From contig PMJQ01000194.1 in the NCBI GenBank assembly GCA_003157485.1, positions 1-34,479 on the forward strand: a DNA stretch of 34,479 nucleotides. The letters are read 5' to 3'. Shown in pieces: positions 14,914 through 22,272 of this stretch. This DNA comes from Ignavibacteriota bacterium (GTDB lineage Bacteria; Bacteroidota; Ignavibacteria; UBA10030; UBA6906). The notes beneath the pieces were generated by a model, which was not told the origin of the DNA, did not search any database, and was given only the letters and a program-made list of their open reading frames with translations. The translations under genes and the position numbers were made by a program. The stretch's first letter is position 1; each line of letters opens with the position of its first letter.

Positions 14914-15935
14914 ATGGCCTTCTGCGGGGCGGGCCGCGCGTTGCGGCGTTCCCGGAGCATGGCGCATGCGATCTGAAGTACTTCTTCCACTGTGACGCTT
15001 CCGACGGTCTCATCCGCACCCCGGACGGCGGCGAAGGAATCACCAACCGGCTTCCATTCGACCGGATCGGTGGGCCCGAAGACGGCGACAAGCGGGACGC
15101 CGACGGATGCGGCGAGATGCATGATCCCCGTATCGTTGCATATGAGCAGGTCGCACATCGTGAGAAAAGCAGCGAGCCGGCGTAAGCCCCCCGGAGCCAC
15201 CTTCATGACGTCGAAGTCGACATTGCGCGAGAATTCAGCGGCCAGATCGCTTTCACGCGGGCCCCAGCAGAGAACGATTCTTGCGCCCTCGCGGTCCCGC
15301 AACTGCCGGGCGAGACCGGCAAACCTCTCAGCCGGCCACCTGTTCTTCAATTTCCCGGCGCCGATGTGCATTGCCACCACCGGTCGTGCGGGATCGGATC
15401 TGAGCAGCGGGTACTGGCGTGCTGCGGCGCGGGATTCCGATTCGTCAAGACGCATGAGTTCGGAGCGGTCTTCCGTATCCGCGCCGATGTAACGCACGAT
15501 GTCAAGATTGCGATCGGTTTGATGCCTCGGGCCTGCGTGTTCCGGCGCCTCGAGGTTATAGAAGAAATTCCGGGAGCACCCCTCGAACCGGCGCGCTGCC
15601 GAACCGACGATAATCCGGCTGCCGGAGAGCCCGGCGAGGATGTCACTGGAGAGGGAATGGCTGACGGTATTCAGCACGACGGCGAGATCCCATTTGCGAT
15701 AGAGCCCGGAGAACAGTTTGAGGAGTTTTGCCGGGTCCCATTGATTGAGCGTCTTCTGCAGCACGAGGATCTCGTCGACAAACGGATTGTTGACGAGAAT
15801 GCCGGCAAATTCATCCCGGACAAGTACTCCCAGACGGGCCGAGGGAAATTTCCGGCGGAGGGCACGCAGGACGGGGGTGGCAAGAAGGAAATCACCCATC
15901 ATGTCGTGCTGGCGAACAAGGAGCACCCGTTTCAC
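14910..15935 (-). CDS. Glycosyltransferase family 9 (LPS heptosyltransferase-like)
   Basis: This protein of 341 residues or more has the GT9 pattern. An N-terminal strand and loop (V-L-L-V-R-Q-H-D-M-M-G-D-F-L-L-A-T-P-V-L) is followed by I-G-A-G-K-L-K-N-R-W-P-A-E-R-F and the donor-site motif C-N-D-T-G-I-M-H-L-A-A-S-V-G-V-P. The sequence G-P-T-D-P-V-E-W follows. It should add heptose or a related sugar to the LPS core on the cytoplasmic face. The start is uncertain. The given start is a GTG, but the frame is open and protein-like for about 30 more codons (K-R-A-F-V-G-S-L-E-A-L-I-R-K-P-A-L-D-P-R-E-V-D-F-S-R), with no ATG. It runs back to a CTG at 16023-16025, nine bases after GGGGG and next to an in-frame TGA. 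I suspect the longer form. Confidence 0.88.
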   Translation of the reverse strand: MKRVLLVRQHDMMGDFLLATPVLRALRRKFPSARLGVLVRDEFAGILVNNPFVDEILVLQKTLNQWDPAKLLKLFSGLYRKWDLAVVLNTVSHSLSSDILAGLSGSRIIVGSAARRFEGCSRNFFYNLEAPEHAGPRHQTDRNLDIVRYIGADTEDRSELMRLDESESRAAARQYPLLRSDPARPVVAMHIGAGKLKNRWPAERFAGLARQLRDREGARIVLCWGPRESDLAAEFSRNVDFDVMKVAPGGLRRLAAFLTMCDLLICNDTGIMHLAASVGVPLVAVFGPTDPVEWKPVGDSFAAVRGADETVGSVTVEEVLQIACAMLRERRNARPAPQKAI

Positions 15936-16041
15936 ACGCGAGAAATCGACCTCGCGCGGATCGAGCGCCGGCTTGCGGATAAGTGCTTCCAGGGAGCCGA
16001 CAAAGGCGCGCTTCAGAAAAGGCAGGCTTCAATCCCCCAGG

Positions 16042-16092
16042 TTGTCAATTGACAATTCTGGTGCAATATAGCATTCGGGCACCGACAATCAA
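16042..16092 (-). promoter_or_regulatory. Promoter with a perfect 14-bp palindromic operator
   Basis: The minus strand has -35 TTGATT (16087-16092), a 16-bp spacer and -10 TATATT (16065-16070), one of the best sigma-70-like promoters in the window. About ten bases downstream of the -10 lies the perfect palindrome TTGTCAATTGACAA (16042-16055), placed to block transcription if bound by a dimeric repressor. It would control the heptosyltransferase-ligase pair. The preceding 43 bp, back to the end of the response-regulator gene at 16136, hold nothing else. Confidence 0.6.
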
Positions 16093-16135
16093 GAAGATTA
16101 TGCGCCCGTGCGGGGGGGGAGAGCCCCGCAGATCG

Positions 16136-16558
16136 TCAGGGACGGTCCAGAGGCTCGTTTGTCCGCCCGTTGAGGAACCCGAACTTCCTCACGTAGAACA
16201 TGAGGTCGCCTCTGTCGATGGGCTTTGACAGGAACGCGTCACACCTGGGGATCGCCTCGAGGAGATTGTGCTGATCGCTGAGGGCGGTTGTCATTATGAT
16301 TTTGGCTTCCTTCCCTTGCGCGATGCCGTGCGCAGCCTCCAACGCGCGGATCTCCTTCAGGACCGTCTGCCCTTCGATTTTCGGCATCATGATGTCAAGA
16401 CAGATGAGATCGAACGGACGCCCGGCAAGGTGCGCCGCCCGGACCGACTCCAGTCCGATTTCGCCGTCCGAGGCGGTCTGTATTTCTCCGACGGACTGCA
16501 GGCATTTGGCAAGGATGAGGCTGCAAATGGGCTCGTCTTCAATAATGAGGATCCTCAT
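16136..16558 (-). CDS. Single-domain (CheY-like) response regulator
   Basis: The 140-residue protein is a lone receiver domain. It has the acidic pocket Glu7-Asp8, phosphoacceptor Asp55 in C-L-D-I-M-M-P, Thr90/Thr91 and Lys112 in S-K-P-I. There is no output domain, so it should act by binding a partner or as a phosphate relay. Its ATG overlaps the stop of the preceding regulator (ATGA). It is the third gene of the sensor kinase-regulator-regulator operon, and the kinase has its own HPt domain that could phosphorylate it. Confidence 0.93.
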   Translation of the reverse strand: MRILIIEDEPICSLILAKCLQSVGEIQTASDGEIGLESVRAAHLAGRPFDLICLDIMMPKIEGQTVLKEIRALEAAHGIAQGKEAKIIMTTALSDQHNLLEAIPRCDAFLSKPIDRGDLMFYVRKFGFLNGRTNEPLDRP

Positions 16559-17133
16559 CGTGTCATCCTCTTCCTTTTCATCTCTTCGAGTTCCGGGGTC
16601 ACGTATTTTTCGATGCACGAAGGACAGGCGCCGTGCGAAAACTTCGCCTCGGTCCGGGTGCTTATATACCCTTCGATCGGCATCCAGGAGTCGTTCTCGT
16701 CCCGGATCTTTTTGCAGTACGAGCAAATGGGAAGGAGTCCCTCCAGCTGCCGCATCTCGGTGCGCAGCGTGATGATGCGCGATGCCACATGGAGGCGCGC
16801 CGTCAGTTCATCCATGTCCACCGGCTTGTGGAGGAAGTCATCGGCCCCCGCCTCGATACCTTCAAGGTACGCCTTCTTCCCCTCCACGCCGGTGAGAATG
16901 ACGATATAAATGTACCGTTCCTGCGTAAGGGTGCGGATTCTCCGGCAGAGCTCGAGCCCGTCGACATTGGGCATCATCCAATCGGTGATGACAAGTTGCG
17001 GCTTCTCGGCGTGGAACTCCTCCCACGCTTCCTCCCCGTCCTCGGTGACGATGACGTCATATCCCATGTTCTTGAGCTTTACCTTCAGGATCACGCGGGA
17101 GACGCTGTCATCCTCTGCAACAAGAATTTTCAT
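16555..17133 (-). CDS. Response regulator with C-terminal zinc-ribbon-like domain
   Basis: The protein is 192 residues. The receiver domain (1-120) has Asp8-Asp9, phosphoacceptor Asp51 in I-T-D-W-M-M-P, Thr81 and Lys103. A short helical linker leads to a second domain with L-P-I-C-S-Y-C-K-K-I-R (Cys137, Cys140), W-M-P-I-E-G-Y and then H-G-A-C-P-S-C (His167, Cys170, Cys173). The Cys pairs suggest a bound metal. This C-terminal module recurs in signalling proteins after PAS or receiver domains, and its role is not settled. The gene starts three bases after the hybrid kinase stop, within one operon. Confidence 0.92.
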   Translation of the reverse strand: MKILVAEDDSVSRVILKVKLKNMGYDVIVTEDGEEAWEEFHAEKPQLVITDWMMPNVDGLELCRRIRTLTQERYIYIVILTGVEGKKAYLEGIEAGADDFLHKPVDMDELTARLHVASRIITLRTEMRQLEGLLPICSYCKKIRDENDSWMPIEGYISTRTEAKFSHGACPSCIEKYVTPELEEMKRKRMTR

Positions 17134-17136
17134 GAT

Positions 17137-20100
17137 CTACGCCGCATTGAGGGTGAATTTTGTGCTAAGGAGCGCACCGGTCTCACGAAACACCTGTTCA
17201 AGCTCGGTGATGGCACTGCCAATCCTGTCCCGCTCAGGCGTCCTTTCGCAATCTTCAAGGCGCTGGCAGATGCCGGCCATGCCGACAAGGCCGAGCTGCC
17301 TGCACGCACCTTTGAGCTTGTGCGAGGTTTCACGCACCGCCTGCCAGTCCGCCGATTGAAATCCCGATGTGATCTGCCCGATTCTCCCGGGGGTTTCGGC
17401 CAGAAACATCGAGAGGAGCTGTTCCACAAGGTCCGGTTCGTCCGGACCGGCAATGTTACGCAGCGCGAAGAGGACTGCCTCATCAAGAAGCGCCCCCGCG
17501 GGCTTCCCTCCAGCCGGCGGCACGGCGGCGGTTTCGATTTTCGGGGAATGCAGGTTCAGCGCCGACGCCAGGTCCGCCAGGCGTACAGGCTTGGCAATGT
17601 ATCCGTCCATCCCCGCCGCGAGGCATTTTTCACGGTCCCCCTGCAGCGCATTCGCCGTCATCGCAATGATTATCGTGTGCCCCGATGTCCCCTCCTGAGC
17701 ACGAATCCGGGATGTCGCCTCGTAGCCGTCCATTTCGGGCATGTGAACGTCCATGAAGACGACGTCATACCGCTGACGCCGCACGGACTCGACGGCCTCG
17801 AGACCGTTTCCTACAACATCGGCCCTGTATCCGAGCCGCTGCAGCAACCGCTGGGCAACCTTCTGGTTTATCAGATTGTCCTCGGCGACAAGGAGCTTCA
17901 GCGGCGCCCGGCCGGCGGCCGCCGGGTCGGGCTTCTGCGGCGCGGGCGGCATTACCTTTACAGTCTTTTCGCTGTTGAAGACGCTTATGATCACGTCATA
18001 CAGCTGGGAAGGCTTTATCGGTTTCGTAAGGCACGCCGACAGGGAGAGCTCGCCGTGCTGTTCTTTCAACTGCCGGGCGCTCGACGAAAGGGAGGTCAGC
18101 ATAATCACCGGCAGGGTCTTCCCGTCCCGCAGTCCGCGGATTTCAAGCGCGAGCGTCGCACCGTCCATGCCGGGCATCTGCATGTCGATAATGGCCAGGT
18201 CGAACGGCCTTCCCTCCCGCAGCAGCGCGAGGGCTTCTTCCCCTCCCGTCACGGCCTCAGAGATCATCCCCCAGGACCGGGATTGGAGTGTGAGAATCCT
18301 CCGGTTCGTCTCGTTGTCATCGACAACGAGCAGCCGTTTCCCCGCGATCTGCGGCTGATCCAGCCTCGTGTGGTCCTGCGGAACGGCGGGCGCAGAGGGA
18401 GCCACGATAGTGAAACAGAACGTCGAACCGGCGCCGGGACGGCTCTCGACCCACATCCTTCCGCCCATGAGCTCGCTCAGGCGCTTGCTGATGGCAAGCC
18501 CCAGCCCGGTTCCGCCATAGTGTCGCGTCGTGGATGAATCGACCTGGCTGAAAGATTTGAAGAGCCGGTCCAGGCGGTCCGCGGCAATCCCGATGCCCGT
18601 ATCCCGCACGGCAAACTGCACCTCATTATCGTTCCCCTCCAGAGGGCGGGAGCTGACGGACACGACGACTTCCCCCGCGGCCGTGAATTTCACGGCGTTG
18701 CTCAGGAGATTGACGAGAATCTGGCGGAGGCGCGTCACGTCGCCTACAATGGACTGGGGGGTCGTTTCGTCCATGATATAGGCGAGCTCGATCCCCTTCT
18801 CCACCGCCTTTGAGGAAAACAGATCCAGCGATTCCTCGATGCAGGTCGGGAGGGAGAACGCCTGATGTTCCAGGTCAAGCTTTCCGCTCTCGATCTTCGA
18901 GAAATCAAGAATTTCGTTGATGATCGTCAGGAGTGCATCACCGCTTGTCCGGACAATCTCGACAAACTCGCTCTGCTCGGCGTCCAGATTCGTGTCGAGG
19001 AGAAGTCCCGTCATGCCGATAATGGCATTCATCGGGGTGCGGATTTCATGCGACATGTTCGCCAGGAATTCGCTCTTCGACCGCGTCGCAGCTTCGGCCG
19101 CCTCTTTTGCCTGGAGCATGTCAAGAGCGGCCCTTTTCTGAAGCGTGATGTCGGTGGCCACGCCAAGAAGCAGGGGTTTTGATTTGTCCTCCTCGACGAT
19201 GGGAATCTTGATGACCTGCATCCACCGTTGCTCGGCGTTCGCGGTCGTGAACCGCTCTTCGGAGATGAACTTTTCGGAGCCCGAATCCATCACTTCCACG
19301 TCGTCTTTCCGGAATTTCTCGACCTGGCTCTGCTCCGGGTTGAAGTCCGCATCGGTCTTTCCGATAAGATCGTCCACCGTCGCGCCGTACGCCTGGGCCA
19401 GCGCGCGGTTGGCAAGCGTGAACCGTCCCTCCCTGTCCTTCGCGAATATGAAGCTCGGATTCAGATCGATCACCTTCCTCAGGAAGGAGCGCTGGTCCTG
19501 CAATTCGATTGTCCGCACGTGAACCAGTTCTTCAAGCTGGTGCTTGCGCGAGGTAAGCGTGCGCACCCGGATCCTGTGGCTCCCGAGCGCGACGGCGACA
19601 AGCAGGATGCCCGACAGACCGTAGAACCACCAAGTCTCGTAGAAATGCCTTGCAAGCTCGAATTCGGTGCTTGCCCCCACCTCGTTCCAGAGGCCGTCAT
19701 TGTTGCATGCTATGACGCGGAATCGGTACTTCCCGGGCGGAATGTTCGTGTAGAACGCTACACGCCGCGTACCGGCATTCTGCCACGTTTTGTCGTACCC
19801 TTCGAGCTTGTATTTGAACAGAACTCTCTCCGGCACGAGGTAGCTGAGTCCCGTATAGTGAAACTCCAGCTTGTCCGCGCCGGGGGGGAGGACAAGCGAG
19901 CCCCGCGACGCAACGACTTCCTGATCCACAATAACCTGTTCGATCCTCACCGGGGGGAGGAGTTCGTTCCTGCTCAGGGCGTCAGGGTCGATCATTATCG
20001 CCCCCTTCCTCGTCGCAAACCAGATTCGCCCGTCGCGTGCCCGTATTCCGCTTGTCGGCCAGTCGCCGAAACATTCGTCTGTCTTTACGCCGTCGGCGCT

Positions 20101-21891
20101 GACGTAGACGCGGGTTTCCACGGACGCCACCCGCCCATCTGCAAAGCCATCGAGATCTTTGCGGCTGATTCGCCCGATCCCTCTGGGGCTGCTCATCCAG
20201 AGATTCCCGGCGCCATCGCCGAGCACGCAGAAGATTGCATCATTGAACAGTCCGGCCCGGGAGTTATACACCGTGAATCTGCCTTCCCTGTACCGCGTCA
20301 GGCCGCCCCGGGGAGAGCTGAACCAGATGCTCCCGCGCTTGTCATCATAGATGGAGCTGACCCAGTTGCCGGCCATTCCGTCGGCCGTCGTGAAGCCTCT
20401 CAAGACGCCATTCTGTATCCGCACAAGGGAGTCCGCAGTCCCGACCCACATGATGTCCTTGCTTTGAGAATAGAAACAGCTCACGTAGAGGAGGGAAGGA
20501 TACGTCTCTCCCGCCGGTCCATATGGGACGAGCCGTCCCCTCTCGAACCTGAAAAGGCCCGTATGATCGACGAACGTGATAATACCGCGGTCGTCCTCGC
20601 CCAGCGCCGTAAACCACCGGTTCGGCAGCCCCGACGAAGTGTCATACTTCGTCACGCGGCCCCCGTTGATATGGACGAGCTGACCTGTCTGCGCGATCCA
20701 GAGGCTTCCGTCACGGGCGACCAGGGACGGCCCAACAGAGATGTCGAATTTTGTGTATGTCCCGTTTTTCAGGCGAGTGACATTCGAACCCTGGTCGCTC
20801 AGGAAGTAGAGACTGCTGTCGCCTGTTTCAACGACGCTCGAGATACGATCATTGGCAAGTCCCTCGTACGCGGTATACGGCGTGATGCTGACGTCTCTGA
20901 ACTGATTCAGCCCGCCTCCCGTGCATACCCAAAGACTCCCCTCCCTGTCTTCGACGATGGCGGAAACGCAGTTGTCCGTCAGCCCGTCCGATTCCGTGAA
21001 TGAAGTCCACTTCCCGCCGGACCAGCGGCAGAGCCCGTTCTGCGTCCCGACCCAGAGGCTGCCATCCCGGTCTTCCGTGATGGCGTTGATGAGGGAACCT
21101 GAAAGGCCGTCGGAGACATTGTAGGTTGTCAGACTGCCGTTCTTCAATCTCGATAGCCCGTTATACGAACCGATCCAGATGCTCCCCTCCCTGTCTGCAT
21201 ACACGATGGTGGTGGGCTTTCTGAATTCTCCCTCCTTCGTCCTGAGTGAGAGGATTATCCCAGGCCGTGAGGGATCGATGATCTCGACGCCCCTGTGCGT
21301 GCCGATCCATATTCGGCCCGTTGAGTCTTCGACGATCCCGGTGATAAATTCAGCCCTCTCCGTCAGGGGTTTGATCTTCCCCTCCCGTAACGCGAAGAGG
21401 CCCATCGACGTACCGATCAGGAGACTTCCGTCACGGGTCTGGTGCAATCTCCCCACTTGAGTATCAAAGAACCCCTCTCCTGTGCCGTACTTGAGAATCC
21501 TGTCATTTTTCAGCCCTCTCAAACCTCCGTACAGGGTGCCAACCCAGAGCGTGCTGTCCGCAGATTCACACAATGCAGCAATCTGTTCGTGATCGTTTAT
21601 GTTCCCAGGATCCGGACTCACTTCGGTGAATGTCACGCCGTCAAATCGAAATAACCCGGCCGTCATCCCGAGCCAGAGATACCCGTCGCGCATCTGCAGC
21701 GCGGCCGTAACGCTGTTCGACGGCAGGCCATTCTGACGCACCCAGATGCTGTGCGCGTATTGATTTATTGTCTTGTGCGGATCAAGGGCCAGAGCAGTCC
21801 ACGTCGACCAGATGATGAGCGCGATAATCAGCGCAAGAGAGGTTCCCCGTGAGATGCCAGGAGGTCGGGAACTGTGCATGTGGATGTTCAT
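17137..21891 (-). CDS. Giant hybrid sensor histidine kinase (propeller-Y_Y_Y-PAS-HisKA-HATPase-REC-REC-HPt)
   Basis: This 1584-residue membrane sensor has a signal/anchor segment (L-A-L-I-I-A-L-I-I-W-S-T-W) followed by about 14 propeller repeats of the Reg_prop type (W-I-G-T-x-x-G-L, L-W-V-G-T). They fill residues 30-640. Then come a Y_Y_Y domain (about 675-740), a membrane helix (about 748-770) and a PAS domain (about 800-915). The HisKA domain carries phospho-His948 in S-H-E-I-R-T-P, and the HATPase has G-G-T-G-L-G-L near residue 1127. Two receivers follow (Asp1236, Asp1381), then an HPt with His1524 (S-H-K-L-K-G). It probably senses carbohydrate or its breakdown products in the periplasm and phosphorylates the two regulators encoded downstream. 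It is longer than most of its kind because it combines two receivers and an HPt. The start at M-N-I-H-M-H is uncertain by a few codons. Confidence 0.94.
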   Translation of the reverse strand: MNIHMHSSRPPGISRGTSLALIIALIIWSTWTALALDPHKTINQYAHSIWVRQNGLPSNSVTAALQMRDGYLWLGMTAGLFRFDGVTFTEVSPDPGNINDHEQIAALCESADSTLWVGTLYGGLRGLKNDRILKYGTGEGFFDTQVGRLHQTRDGSLLIGTSMGLFALREGKIKPLTERAEFITGIVEDSTGRIWIGTHRGVEIIDPSRPGIILSLRTKEGEFRKPTTIVYADREGSIWIGSYNGLSRLKNGSLTTYNVSDGLSGSLINAITEDRDGSLWVGTQNGLCRWSGGKWTSFTESDGLTDNCVSAIVEDREGSLWVCTGGGLNQFRDVSITPYTAYEGLANDRISSVVETGDSSLYFLSDQGSNVTRLKNGTYTKFDISVGPSLVARDGSLWIAQTGQLVHINGGRVTKYDTSSGLPNRWFTALGEDDRGIITFVDHTGLFRFERGRLVPYGPAGETYPSLLYVSCFYSQSKDIMWVGTADSLVRIQNGVLRGFTTADGMAGNWVSSIYDDKRGSIWFSSPRGGLTRYREGRFTVYNSRAGLFNDAIFCVLGDGAGNLWMSSPRGIGRISRKDLDGFADGRVASVETRVYVSADGVKTDECFGDWPTSGIRARDGRIWFATRKGAIMIDPDALSRNELLPPVRIEQVIVDQEVVASRGSLVLPPGADKLEFHYTGLSYLVPERVLFKYKLEGYDKTWQNAGTRRVAFYTNIPPGKYRFRVIACNNDGLWNEVGASTEFELARHFYETWWFYGLSGILLVAVALGSHRIRVRTLTSRKHQLEELVHVRTIELQDQRSFLRKVIDLNPSFIFAKDREGRFTLANRALAQAYGATVDDLIGKTDADFNPEQSQVEKFRKDDVEVMDSGSEKFISEERFTTANAEQRWMQVIKIPIVEEDKSKPLLLGVATDITLQKRAALDMLQAKEAAEAATRSKSEFLANMSHEIRTPMNAIIGMTGLLLDTNLDAEQSEFVEIVRTSGDALLTIINEILDFSKIESGKLDLEHQAFSLPTCIEESLDLFSSKAVEKGIELAYIMDETTPQSIVGDVTRLRQILVNLLSNAVKFTAAGEVVVSVSSRPLEGNDNEVQFAVRDTGIGIAADRLDRLFKSFSQVDSSTTRHYGGTGLGLAISKRLSELMGGRMWVESRPGAGSTFCFTIVAPSAPAVPQDHTRLDQPQIAGKRLLVVDDNETNRRILTLQSRSWGMISEAVTGGEEALALLREGRPFDLAIIDMQMPGMDGATLALEIRGLRDGKTLPVIMLTSLSSSARQLKEQHGELSLSACLTKPIKPSQLYDVIISVFNSEKTVKVMPPAPQKPDPAAAGRAPLKLLVAEDNLINQKVAQRLLQRLGYRADVVGNGLEAVESVRRQRYDVVFMDVHMPEMDGYEATSRIRAQEGTSGHTIIIAMTANALQGDREKCLAAGMDGYIAKPVRLADLASALNLHSPKIETAAVPPAGGKPAGALLDEAVLFALRNIAGPDEPDLVEQLLSMFLAETPGRIGQITSGFQSADWQAVRETSHKLKGACRQLGLVGMAGICQRLEDCERTPERDRIGSAITELEQVFRETGALLSTKFTLNAA

Positions 21892-22272
21892 TCCAGGGCC
21901 CAGATTGCCTACACATGAGAAAAGAAAAGAGCATTCGCGGATAAAGGGGCAATATACATGCCATGGGAAGAACCTTAGAGCGGTCACCGAAAGGAGGGTT
22001 TTGAGGGAATGTTTCGAGCGATGCGGGAGCCTCGTGGCGAATACTCGCCATCTGGCTAGATTGAAGGGGAGACTGCCGGAACCCCGACAAGGGGTCCTTT
22101 TTCAAAGAGATTCACAGTGTCACAAACCGGGGTCGACCACCGTCACGCGACTGTTGAATTATTGTGCGCGCTTAACAATGTTCGTGCGCGGCACCAGATT
22201 TTTCACAGGAAGCGGCAAACGAATTTGGACGTCAGCTTTCCCCTCATTGAGCATTCCCTTAACTCGCTGTCT
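21892..22272. other. 381-bp intergenic region with a possible plus-strand RNA
   Basis: No protein gene is supported here. The region precedes the hybrid kinase, so it must hold that gene's promoter; the only weak hint is TATATT on the minus strand near 21950-21955, without a good -35. On the plus strand there is a small hairpin, GGCGAATACTCGCC (22037-22050), and then an intrinsic terminator at 22078-22102. Together these could bound an antisense or small RNA of about 100-180 nt. I recognise no riboswitch or known RNA family. Confidence 0.3.
22078..22102 (+). terminator. Orphan plus-strand intrinsic terminator
   Basis: GGA-A-CCCC pairs with GGGG-TCC around the loop GACAA, and TTTTT follows on the plus strand. 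No plus-strand gene precedes it, and read on the minus strand the hairpin has no T-run after it. Confidence 0.5.
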
